NCBI GenBank assembly: GCA_003952965.2
Contig: CM025855.1
Coordinates: 710,840-774,839, forward strand
Direction: 5' to 3'
Origin: Morella rubra
Taxonomy: Eukaryota > Streptophyta > Magnoliopsida > Fagales > Myricaceae
DNA: 64,000 nucleotides
Positions within the stretch are counted from its first letter, which is position 1. Every line of letters starts with the position of its first letter. Shown piece after piece: positions 22,514 through 34,756 of this stretch. Below the pieces are notes generated by a model that worked only from the letters and a program-made list of their open reading frames with translations, was not told the DNA's origin and made no database searches. The position numbers and the translations under genes are program-made.

Positions 22514-25500
22514 AATTCCACTCTATTGAGGCAAGTAGGGAATACGAGGAAGAAGAAGGATACTGTATCTATAACTTACAAGGGAAATGCACAAGATAAG
22601 TTAATAGGCTAATAGCAAGCGGAGGCCTCCTACAATACATATATATCTCTGATCTATATATAATATATGGGTTTCTCCAAGAAATTGCTTAGAGACAAGG
22701 TATCTTAATAATTGAAAAAGAGAAAAGAGAGAGGAGAAAAGAAACAGAAATGTGAGCCCAACGAGACCCATACTGTACTGTTGCATCAATAGTCTGCCCC
22801 ACCTCTGTTTTTCTTTTTCTTTCAATCATTTTTTTTTCTTCATAACTTCAAAAGAAAATGGTTTCTCTATGAAAGTTTTGTTTTATTTACAATCACTAAG
22901 CAGGAACTAAACGAGGAAGAGAATCAGGTTCCTGCATGCTTGATTTCTTTTTTAAAAGTCCAAGCCACCTTTAGAATTAAAGTAAAGAAAGAATAAGACA
23001 GAGTTTGTCATTCTTTTCGGTTCTGTAAACCTATACTCCCCTATGAGGAAAGTAATTATACGAAAGTCAGTGTCATTGGGAAGCAGGTTCATGCATGCTC
23101 CTCGAATTATCCAACCTCAACCTGCTCTAAAAACAAGAACAAAGAGAGCAGAATCAGCAATAATAATTTATGGAGAATGTTTTCTGGTAATCCTATATTC
23201 TATGCATTCTCCACATGTTCATGATGCCTGCTTAGTTTGCTCTGTTTTGTCATCTTCTTTGAATGCTTGTTTTCTGCCGAATTTTGAGTGGGTATGATGA
23301 CCACTTTGAAAGGATGATTTCACTATTCTGATGCTTACATCCTAACCACCGAAGGACAACCCTCAACCCAAATAATAAACTATTTGATTACAACATGATA
23401 TTATAGACAAGTGGGGCTGGCCAAAAATAATAAAAAGAAAAAAAAACATATACATATGCGAATTTCTAAGTACTTCATTCAGCAGCTTACGAGATTGGTA
23501 TTCCGAATTAAATTTCCGTGCTAGGATTTTCTATTACACTTCAACGGTAGTCTAGATAATACAACAAAAATGAAGAAGCTCTAGAAGATCGGCCAGGGCA
23601 AGCCTGCTTATTCTTTGGGAAAATTTAAACATGAAGTGGGGAAGGCTAATCTTGCTAACTACGGCAAGCCGTTTAACATTAATTCCTCTAGTTAGTTCTG
23701 AAAAACCCATATTTTTGCAAATCTTTGAGTTAGGGAGATCAAAAGGAAATACAGGAAGATTATCACCCAATATTGGTCAATCTCTCTAACTAGTATTGGC
23801 TATCAACATGCGTAGGTCAATGGCCTATACTGATACCAACTCCATTAGCTGTAGATGAGTATTATTGATGATCACATGAAACAAACAATGGATATCTATC
23901 AATTAGATGGCCAAAAAAGGGACATTATCAGCAAATAAACCAACATATAGCAATTTTTCCACAACCGATAATCATCATAAGTGCATTAATCAGTTAGCTA
24001 AACCTGTAATATTGTAGTCAACACTAAAAAGTGATCCGTGTTAGAGATAATATCATAATCAATTTGATATTGCAGATCACTTTCTAGTACCAGAAGATCT
24101 AGAGAGTTGCTCCGAACTACTCGAACGGAACTTTCTAGATTATATGAACATGAAAGATGGTTTATACAAAGCAAAAGAAGGTGAAAAGAGAAAATAAAGT
24201 TTAAACAACATAAATACATTAACATTTTGTTGTGGCAGTATCTGCAAGAGGTACAGTCAGGCAACAATTTTCCAAGTCCTCTCCTTTTTCATTACAACGC
24301 GAGAACAAATACGCAAGAAGACACACTTGACAGAAAATACTACGGTTCAATAATTATAAATAGATAGAATCACTCGCTTCCTCCTTTCAATACGTAGCTA
24401 CAATTTTGTCCTCGGGATAGATATATCTAAAATCTGCAGGAGAAGATCAAACAAAATAAGGAAATATCACAAAGCTATTGGCAAGGAAACTTCAGGCTTT
24501 TCCATCCACGAACAGTTGGTGGTGTTAAGAGTTGGAATCTCCTCAAGTTTAAATGTTAGAGAAAGCTTTTATGCTACGTCCTTTTCATTCACAATTGAAT
24601 CAACTATTGTATCTACAAACAGTTAACGAACATAAATATAGCAGACAAAGTGTCCCGGGGTTGTCGGTGAAAGAAAGGAACATTGACCAGGGCTTTTGAG
24701 ACAGTCAGAAAATGGAGAGTGACTTGAAATCAATTGGTCCCCCCTCATGTGCTCGTTCGAGACAATCAACAATTGTAAGAGAATCCAAACCCTCATAAAT
24801 GCATGCTGTCTAGTATAAGAAAAGAATGTTCTCCATCATGCAAAGTTGTATTTGCAATTTATTATGAAAAAAACCGCCAGAAAATTAACAGTTACAGTGT
24901 AGATACCTTACGACAGAAGAACGTCATACCCTAACTCTGTCGCCGACAATGTGACCTTAAAACTTGGAGGTGGCAGTCTAGAACTTGTACTATTCCATTA
25001 GAAAAAGGAAGACACTAGTTTTCTCTAGAAGTCATTTTTATGCGGCGGAGTGGTCTCAGTACCGAGTAGTCGAGTACTGTGGACTTGTCATCAAGAAATC
25101 TTGCTAGCGGTTCTGGAGACGTGATTTTGATTCAGCCTTCTGCCATTTAGAAGAAGAGTCTAGAGAGCTCCTCCGAACTATTCGAGTACCAGAAATGAAA
25201 ACTCAACGCTTCTCAGTTAATTGTCCAGTTAGCGTTCACAACGTCATGGGAAACTGTACATTGATGCCTGCCACCATTTCGGTGAAATGCCTGTTCTATT
25301 TTTATGAAACGAGATGTGGCTTGAGGTGATTCACACTTAACTGTCATTTAATCCTTGAAGAGTCTAGAGAGAGAGATCACGAGTACCAGATAGAAAACTC
25401 AACGCTTCTCAGTTAATTGTCCAGTTAGCGTTCAACAACGTCTTGTACATCTTGCTTAGTTCCTGCGTGATTTTGTTATTTTTTTTTTTTGAGTCTTATG

Positions 25501-26087
25501 CCTGGATTCTCTTTTTATGAATTTCGCGGTTCATGTCCGAGAGCTTGCCTTCATTCTTAAGGTGAACTATGCCTGTACAACTGAATAAAACACTTTTTTT
25601 TTTTAGGAGAAAGTTTATGCCTGGGGAGGATTTATTTTTTTATTTCGCGGTTCATAATCAACTAATTACATTAAATCAATAAAATCCTGATGATTTTTTT
25701 TTTTCTGCACTATTAATGCATCGACTAATTTCATCGACATCATTGATGATAATAACTAAACTTTTCTCCAAATATCAGAGTGCCTTCGCTGCTATCTAAT
25801 CAAGGAGAAGTGGATGGGCAGTCACACTTGTCAAATAATTGCACTTGCAATGAATATAATTGTGCTACATATATAGCACATGGACCCGAATCCCGTGCGC
25901 TGGTCATGCACGCAGTTCATGCTTGCAGCAAGAGGCTGTAACTAAATATCCAGTAGTGGCCAGTAGTTGTGAAATTTAACAGGAAATAACAGAAGGATGG
26001 ATGACCATACCAACTAAATAATTGTGCACGGTGACAACAGCAATGGCAATGAAAATTGATTAGAGAATAACAAAGTAGAATGGTATA
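22514..26087. other. intergenic, with short repeated segments at 24.1 and 25.1-25.6 kb
   Basis: The left part includes the MAKR6-like promoter. No gene was recognised. A ~90-base segment with AACTCAACGCTTCTCAGTTAATTGTCCAGTTAGCGTTCA occurs at about 25201-25240 and again at about 25395-25434. A related GATCTAGAGAG...CTCCGAACTA piece occurs near 24098 and 25156. A shorter pair, ATTTCGCGGTTCAT, lies near 25522 and 25639. These are local duplications of unknown origin. Confidence 0.45.
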
Positions 26088-29000
26088 TTATTTCATGAGA
26101 TCTAAAAACACAAAAGCATTCCACAAACTATGCAACAACATTGATGGTAAAAGGTTCCTTGACCGCGCGAAGACAGCACCCATAACCACCCCAAGAAATA
26201 CAAGCGGTAGCATTCTTTGCATATTGAAATGTGCCAAGGCAAAAGCTATTGAACTCACTAAAATTGAGCACCATACAGGCATGTACTTGGTCAAGGAAGG
26301 AAGAAGGAACCCACGGAAAACAATCTCTTCCCAGAGGGGAGCACAAATCGAAACCACCACTGCATAGAGGGCCATTGCCACTGGGTCTCGCGCCACGATC
26401 GATTGCTCAACACTAGATACACCAACAGGTGTAGTGGGAAGAAGGGGCAACAAATTTAGGTTAACCTGGGAGAGTTGGTTGACGAAGGGAAACAGGAGAC
26501 AGCCCAAGCCGACGTCCAATTGCCACGTCCCTTCAAGGCTAAAGTTGAACCAGTCGGATGGAAGGGGCTGAAACCTTGAGAGGCAGCGATGCAGGATTGC
26601 TATCCCAGCGAGACCTTCGGCCACATCAGTTAAGAGGCTATACAAGGCCTGGCCTCTGTATGTTAAGGATTCCTTTCTAAACCCTGTCATGTGGGCTAAG
26701 AATGGAACTACCCAAGATCCTATGAACCAGAATGATGCAATCCAGAGAAGCATAACCTGCAGCAGTAGAAAGTCTCACTTCCCTATTCTTATACTCAATT
26801 TCCATTCATGCATCACTGTAAACAGGAAAGTCATTTTCCATTTACCTTATCATGAAATGTAAGTTTTTTGAAGTCAGCAAGCCAACATGAGTGAATTGTT
26901 AAAACCTTTCAGGCATGATTGAATAGACACAATCCAGAATCTGGCAAGCATAAAAAGGATTAAGAGATGTTCCCAAGTTTTCAAAACAAACCGGGCTCCA
27001 ACAAGACTCTTTATCATTAATACGACGTTGGGCACAAGGTTACAAGGTTAAGGTTTAGAAAGTAGCCATATACAGAAATGGCATATAGAATCTAATTAGT
27101 AACATCACAGCTATCCCACGAAATACACAACTTCAAATGAATTCCAATCCTACCTAGCTTACATGACTAGCTGGCACAACTACCATCACAATTTGAAGTG
27201 ACAGTCATTTGGTACCCCCATCAGTTGACATTATTGTATTTTCAGTCTATTACCCCCTTGAAAATTATCCTTACTCCAAAATATATTACTATACTCTGAA
27301 TTCACAATTAACCTCGAATGCACTGCCCAAAGTTCTCTACATATGTTTACTTCACATGGCCCACCTACTCTAAATGCAGTTAGCAATAGACTCAATTTTT
27401 ACCACAGCCACCACAACATTTTTTGTCTCAAGGCCAACACCATGCTATATGCATGCACCATCATGTCTCCCACATGGACTATCCAATCAATCACATTTTT
27501 CCCCAGCCTTCATATTTAAATAAATACCAGTATGCCAAAACACAATCTGAGACCACCTGTGCTATTCACCAGCCCCATAAGCACAGGTAATTTAACACAG
27601 AGAGAGTGGAAACATTTATATGGTTGCATCAGAAACTATGAAATTCAAGCTTCAGTTGTACATGGATTGGCTTTCATAGTTGTGGTTTAGAGATGAATTC
27701 TGCAATTTCTAAGGTAGCTAGTAACAAGAAAGCACGAAACTAAAAGACAAGTGCCACACAATGTCAACCAGAAAAAAAGGAACATTTGTTTATCAAGTGC
27801 AATATTGCGAAGATCCTATGGAGGGAGGCTAGATGGCTATTAATCTCGGGGGAATGCAGCACATGGAAATCCAAGCCTGGCTAGGAGTTATGATGAACCC
27901 AAAGACTGAACTATCACTGGAGGACATAAATGAAAGGGATTTTATCCTCCAAACAGCCATTATCATTGATTCAATCTGGTTTTCCAAGAACCAAGCTATC
28001 CATCAAGAAGTGAGACACCGTCTGATGGAAATGATCAGAGGTATGAGGAGCCAGATGTATGAACACCAAGCAGCATGGAGGGAGCAGAACAAAGAAGATA
28101 TGCACTCCTGGAAACCCCCCTCAGAAGGACAGTGCAAACTTTGATGCGGCAATCAGAGGACAGACGACTATCCTAGCTGTAGTGTGCAGAAACTCTGAAG
28201 GGCACGTCCTCCAAGCTCGGAGTGTATATGTGTTTACTAACAATCCTCTCTTGGCTGAAACCAAAGCTGCACTCTTGGCCTGTCACATGGCCACTGAGTT
28301 GGAACTCCCCTAGGTGACCCTCGAAGGGTACTCACTGATCACTTGCAGAGCGGTTAATGAACCTGATTTCTTGCCTGAAAGTCCAGTAACCCCCAACACT
28401 AACATGGTCAGAAATATCCTGGTTTGCAAAAACAATGGGGATCTCACATGGACATCGAGATAGAACAGGATGGCTCACCAACTTGCAGGATGGAGCGCTA
28501 GAAACCATCTTTATGGGACTTCTCTTGTTCTGAACTCCCCTTGGATGTACCCCAAGTAGACCTTTATTTGAACCTCCATGAGGTAGTTTTGTATTAGGGA
28601 GCTATCCCTCTGATTTTATTTTCAATGAAGTTTGCTTTAAGAAAAAAGAACAAGTGTCGTACAATTTCAAATGACATCCAATTACTACAAGGAAAATGCT
28701 TCACCTGCACTATGGTCTTTGCAGTCCATGGTACCTTCCAAGGTTCCGCACCAAAAAGTGCATCTGCAACCTAAAATATTAACAAAGAAAGTATTCACCA
28801 ATCTTAATAAATAAGAATATGTGAGTGCAAAACATTTTGCATGATGCCTTTAAATTCAACTAATAAGCGCCTCCTGTAATTGGCTGTAGACCTTGTTTAT
28901 GATAGTTTTGGACTTTAACAAGGATCAGGTGTAAATCAGTAGAAGGGCTATGACATATAGGTCCATGATAATCACTGATGAACCACAGTAGATACGATTT

Positions 29001-31614
29001 GTTTGGAGTATTTTCATGTAATAGAGTTCAAAAATCACAAGTAGAAGCTCTACAAGTAAGTAGGCACCAGGTACTATGAGTAACAGAGAATTTGACAATA
29101 AAAAATGTCTATACCACCTGCCTTTGATGAATGAAAGATTAATCAGGAACCAATTTGTATACACATGGAATCAATTAAATAAAAAATGACAGGAGAAGCA
29201 AACAATGATGTTTCTCTGGAATACAGAAATATAAGACTGAGATCAGTAATAATTTTAGGTTGGGCATCATTCTAGTGCATTGATCGGAACCAGATCAATG
29301 CGGGGAGATCTAATTATCTCAGAGATTCAATTAATCAGAGTCACAACTCCCACAGGTCTGAAAAACAACAAACAAATAATCTCAAACAAAACAGTAAATA
29401 TTGTCAAACAAGTGGTGAAAGAGAAACCTCATTCAGACACTGGAGATCATTGCGCAAATGGGGCAAAGAAAATCCTACCTTTCTGAGTCTCCAAATCCAA
29501 TCTTTCCGCCCATCATCTATTGGATTGAGTTCAGGCTTCAACAATTCTTCCGACAATTCACCTTTTACAACCTCAGACTCGGGTGTCACGGATGAAGATT
29601 CTTCATGCCTAAAGCACAACAATCTCCATTTCTGAAAACAATAACAATTTAGATGACAATAATCAGAACCGAGGAAACAAAATAATAAGCCACAGTTAAA
29701 TAAAAATAAAAAACAAGCAAGAGATGGCCTGATGAATCAATCTTTTCTTCCAATTTAAAGATAAAACAACCAATTTGATGGCTAATATGATAAGTAAAGA
29801 GAAGTAACACTTGAATGCTCAGGTATTTTATGTCACAAGCTCAAACAGACAAACAAAAATAGTTGTGCTAGGGCCACTTATGTGAAGGTTTCTGTTACCT
29901 GGCATCCAAGATTACTTAATGCTCAAATTATTAACTACCATTTCTTTTTCCTTTTCCAAAATTGTTCCATCAACTTAACCAAGAAATTCCATTTTATCTT
30001 TAGGAAATAAACCTATGGTTACTCGTCGCAAAAATTTAGGTTGGGTTTGGACGAATAGCTAACCCCACCAAATTAAATCAAAGCTGATGGTAATGGTGAT
30101 GGTATAGGATCATGGTAGTGGTTATGGCCAAGCATCATGTATTCAAACGGGTGGCGGCGGCAACGGGGTAACTCTGCCAATCGGGGGGAGGAGATGTTGG
30201 TGGTAGTGGAAGTGGTGGTTGATGCTAGTGACAGTGGCAATAATGACGGTGGGAGAAACAATGATGTTTTGGCTATGTAAAATGTTTTCCCCAAAATATA
30301 GGAGTGGTGACATAGGTATAATCTGTAAATGCTTAAAAAACATCCGTTGATTTCATATAATTTTTAAAACTATTTTCATAGTTCACAACTTACAACTTCA
30401 ATTAAAATATAACCCCACACCCTCTTCCAAACACAGCTCTAAAGGAAGAAAAAAAATGGAGCTTTTTGCATCTTCATATTTGCATTTAACAGACCACAAA
30501 ATTCAGCTAGACAACTTGCAAACCAGTGATTATTCCCCGAAGTCTTCACTTGACTACCCAACTTTGAGTTGCTGAAGGATCCAATCACCACTATAGGGAT
30601 GAGTGTTTTAATGTAAATTCAGGTAGGAATCTCCAGAGAGCACTGGAACGGGGGTAGAAAAAGACTTATTTGCAGAGCCTTCGAGAGGGAGGAACATGCT
30701 ACACCATAATTGGAAAAGAGAAAATGGCTTGCCACAACAGTTCTAGTGCCAATGTAAAGAAAAGAATGGAAAACAAGGTGGTTTCTATGAGTTAGGATGC
30801 TGAGATCAAAATGACGGGTTTTTAGGTAATGTTTTCCAGTTTTAACGGCTATTAGCAAGATTTCCATAGCACAAATGGAAACTGGAGAGGATGGGGCATT
30901 TAAGAGCAGAAATTTCTAGAACCAGGATTTTTAGTCTACAGAAACTATAGCGCTTTGGTCTCCCACCACGGGTACCTGATGTAGTCCGAAGTAAAAAAGG
31001 AATGAAAACTGGGTCCATGGATTGAGTTACCCAAGATGAAGTGTTATTTGTTTCCCGCCTCAAATAACAACCGAAAATTGCTAGTCGGGTGTAAACGTGA
31101 TCGTTCACAAATTACACGAAGAAGGTAACTTTTGCACTTAGTTCATTGGTTGTTTCTCCTGTTATGCTTCCGATGGAAGCTTTAAGCTTTCCCATAGTTC
31201 GTTGATTTATTTGGTAGTCACCATCACTTAGCTTATCTATTTTACTATTCAGTCCCAACATCTCTTCAACCGCATGATTAAACCCAAAAACACCGGAATA
31301 CCTTTAAAAAAAAGACAAATTTCGATCCTGTTTCGTTTCATTTTATTTCCTCACTTTTCCATGCAACCAACCAGCCCATTCTAAAATCATTTAACAACAA
31401 ATTTGGATATAAACACCTGCTTAGAGAGAGCAGCTAGAGGGGGAGAGAGACAGCTTACAGTTGTCGGAGAGCTAGAGAGAGAGCCAATAACGCGCAGGCT
31501 TCGACGAAGAAAGAATTCGGCCGGTCTAGGATGCTTCAAAGCCCTAATCATAACCCTGGAATTGGGAGGGGATTGACGAAGGGAGAAGGAGTGGCAACAA
31601 GGGCTAGTCAACAT
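26088..31614 (-). CDS. CPBP-family (CAAX-protease-like) intramembrane metalloprotease, probably plastid
   Basis: Exons on the minus strand are 31614-31459 (52 codons), 29631-29479 (51), 28770-28705 (22) and 26756-26088 (222 plus stop). All junctions are GT-AG and in phase 0, giving 347 residues. It resembles the plant protein At1g14270. Three CPBP motifs are present: EEIVFR (Glu268-Glu269 and Arg273), FALAH (Phe297-His301) and HSLWN (His334, Asn338), the expected metal and catalytic residues. Several hydrophobic helices occupy residues 126-345. The first ~50 residues are Ser/Arg-rich with few acidic residues, as in a chloroplast transit peptide. Substrate is unknown. The first exon is the least certain piece, but its phase and length fit. 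Introns 1 and 3 carry repeats, including a LINE. Confidence 0.82.
27768..28649 (+). mobile_element. 5'-truncated LINE with RNase H domain, antisense in intron 3 of the protease gene
   Basis: The plus strand encodes a plant L1-type LINE C-terminus. A helical stretch (27833-28144, IIIDSIWFSKNQAIHQE) leads into an RNase H domain beginning NFDAAIRGQTTILAVVCRN with AETKAALLACHMATELELP after it. The frame slips once near 28140 and meets a stop near 28312. The third acidic residue expected in EGDS reads EGYS. The 3' end is A-rich (GCTTTAAGAAAAAAG). Imperfect ~21-base target repeats, ACAAGTGCCACACAATGTCAA (27747-27767) and ACAAGTGTCGTACAATTTCAA (28650-28670), bound it. The 5' part of the element is missing. 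It is dead, and old enough for its target repeats to have drifted. Confidence 0.78.
30045..30432. mobile_element. possible MITE in intron 1 of the protease gene
   Basis: The left end TTAGGTTGGGTTTGGACGA and the right end TCTTCCAAACACAGCTCTAA are imperfect inverted copies sharing GTTTGGA. The interior holds GGTGGT/GTGATGG runs. No unambiguous target duplication could be read, so the superfamily is not assigned. Confidence 0.35.
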
Positions 31615-34600
31615 CGTGGCGGCACCGGATGGTCGGAATCCGGAGGTCCAGAGGGCTCGGATTACGCATCAGATAAAGAATTAAAACCCAAAACCCTACT
31701 TCGCCATTTGCATTTGATTTGGGGAAGAAGACCTAAATGGGTGGGTTGTTGGGCGCGGAAGGTTCAACGAACACGGAGAAGGCTGCGACGTCGTTTTAAT
31801 AGTGGAAACTGAAAGCTGTTGGGAACTGTGTGGCGTCGGATACAAGTGTACCGGAGGCGGAGGCGGAGGCATCTTTGCATTTAGGAGTTTTTAAGAAATT
31901 TGAGTGGTGCTGTTAAATTTGAAATAGATTAGAATTTTATTAGATTTTATGGAAAAGTAGTGAAATTTTTTAATATATGTTAGAGAGATACTGGAAAATT
32001 TTGAAGTTTTATAAGAATAGTAAAAATGTGAAGAAAATAGATTATTTGAATTTATTTTTTTTAATATTTGTCGTGATGGAAGAGAGGATTAAATTTTAAG
32101 AAGAAAGAAAATTTTGAAATTTTTTATTAATATTTTAAAAAATTTTAGACTTAAAATAAAAAGAACAATAAAATTGTCCTGACCTATTAAACAGTGTGAA
32201 TACCAAAAAAGTTAAAAATTTTGTCATTAATTTATATCTAAAAATTCTTAAAAGTTCCAAACTTTTTACAAAATTTGCAAAAGTTCCAACTTAGGGGCAC
32301 TACTGCTTGCTTAATACATTTTGTCAAATTATCACTTTGGTTTTAAAAATTTTGAATTAATAAGAAAATATACATTTTAGTCCCTTCATTATTAGGCGTA
32401 TTATGATTAAGGATTTACAGCTCCATCTTATACTATTCACGTTAATTAATCGGAAAATAATGGACTACCTGTAGACTGCATGATTTTCTCTGCTTAACTG
32501 TCCTGTCCCCATCAATACAAAAGGAAAGTTGTGGATCGAGCCCCTAACTTACATATCAAGTTGAAAATAAGATGGCTTAATTAAAATTATGGTTCCTCCT
32601 CGGAATCACTTTCTAATGTTCATTGTTAATGTCAAACTAGTGAAGGGCTCAGCTTGAGACGCAGAGCCGAAAAGAAGAAAACAGAAAATTTTATGCTAAT
32701 TACTTAAAAGTCCAAGTTGGTTTAACCCTCTTTCCCTCACCAATTCAATGACAAACAACGTTTAGCCAAGTAACAAGATATAAAGGAATTTGCAATTGTC
32801 TTATGCATACATCTGTGCATGGGTTTTACCATCTCAGCTAATTGGCAGTTTCAGATTAAGCAATAGAAGTCCTATGCCTTTTTTGGGATCGGTGTTGAGA
32901 TTGAGGTTGAGATTGTGATTGAATTTGAGTTTGAGATTAGTTTCCTGAGATTTTTGTATCGGATTAGTGATTATTGGGATTAAGTAATGTAAGACCCTAA
33001 TAATTACTTTATTTTATTTGTAGCATTTTGCTTTATTTGTATCATTTTGCATAAAATGTGTCAATTAGATGGTGGTCCTCATTCTATAAAAAGCAACTCT
33101 AGGTGGACTCCATTCCAGAGCTCGTGCTATAAAAAAATAGTTTTAATTGGACATCATTTAAAAGTATAGGGTCCCACATGTTGTGTCAATCAGAAAGTGA
33201 AATATAGTATTATTGGAGAAACAAGAAACAAGAAGTAATTCTAACTTCGAGGCACGCAAAACAAGAGAGACATTGACGAGTGTGTCATGTTTGTAGAAAC
33301 TAGCTTTCAATCTTAACACATTCAAATGCGGAAGACTTAAATCGGGACTTAAGTTCAATCCCAATCCAAACAAGAAGTGTGACACCACTGTGAGTGGGTG
33401 GTGGCTCATCGATTATCCCCGACCAGGTCTAGACTCTACCATCTCCAACTAAACGCATGCAAAGTCCCCTCCCCTTTTCCTCGGCCACTTGCTCCCCCTG
33501 ACCGGCTTTCCGTTCGTTTAAATGGTATGGCAATTAGACTAGTTTCAAACGAACTACTATTGAAGAGTAAAAGTCATTAGGATAGTGAGTTTAAAGTAGA
33601 TCATGTTTTGTCCGTAGGTATGATCACTTTTAGCTTTTTTCAATTCTTCAATCACATATTCAGAATCACAAATTCGCAGCGTAGGAGGTTTAACCACGGG
33701 AACGTTCAACTGAGTTCAAAAAGAAGTGTGAATGAACCACTTGAGTGAGTGTGGTGCTCATCGATTATCAGGTAGATCCTCATCTCCTAAAAAATAAAAA
33801 AATCCCCTTCCCATTACCCCCTATGGCCCTTCGTTGGTTTAAAGGTATTTGCGTGTTTGGTTTTGCGCACTTCAAGTGCTTGTTGTTGGCCACGACTCCA
33901 CCTACTATTGAATTGTGTTGTTACATTTAAAAAACATATATCCACAGTAAAAGTCATCTAGGATTTCTTTTAGTGTCTTTATTAGTTTAAAGACACCACT
34001 TAGATCAGTTGGCTTTGGTTGTTTTGTCCGATCTACTTTTCAAGGTATGATCACTTTTAGATTTCTTTTTTCAAATATAAAATTTTAGATATTCTGTTTG
34101 AGAGGTTATTAGAGATAATATTATACTCAATCTATGATTATTATTACATATTCAATTTAAATATGAGATATCTGAGATTCAAATTCAAATTTAAATTGGC
34201 AGATATTCCTATCATCCTTCGTAGTACACTCCTTGAGGTTTATGTTCACCACTTTCTGTCCATTATGAATTATGTTGACAAGTCTTTCAGAACATATAAT
34301 TGAGATTTTTGAACCTTCAAAATTAATTAATGAGATCAACTGTTATAATTTTTTTTTTTAAACCCACTACAGTGAGCTCAACTAGCTAGCTAGCCACACA
34401 CCGCCAGTGTGAATTTCTGAACAATAGCATAAGTACGTGTCCAAGCTGCCCTACGCCTTTCTGCTGGTCACACACAACCAGAGTCCATTTGTAGACCACG
34501 GATCAATAAACACGTGCGACAAAATCCAAATTCCATCTCTCTCTGATCTCTCAGCCGGCCAATATTTATGCAACTTTTTTCAAAGTTTGCTCACCCACCA

Positions 34601-34756
34601 CAGAACACGTGTTAAGATGATCCATACATTTCTCGCCCGCACCAAACACTTGCTATTAATTCGTCATCTTTTGATCAAACAGAAGACCTTATAGTTGAAC
34701 CCTTTTAAGCTAAGCACTTAGAAATCAGTACCACTGGCCAGTACTTTAGCTTCCCC
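31615..34756. other. intergenic: AT-rich repeat at 31890-32160 and a diverged duplication at 33.3-34.1 kb
   Basis: The stretch begins with the promoter side of the protease gene. Bases 31890-32160 share order and wording with 41780-42040 (AAAATTTTGAAGTTTTAT, GATTAAATTTTAAG, ATATTTTAAAA), so they are two copies of an AT-rich family. A segment at about 33374-33640, with GAAGTGTGA...GGTGCTCATCGATTATC-type wording and ending GGTATGATCACTTTTAG, recurs in diverged form at about 33723-34064. No gene was recognised. Confidence 0.5.
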
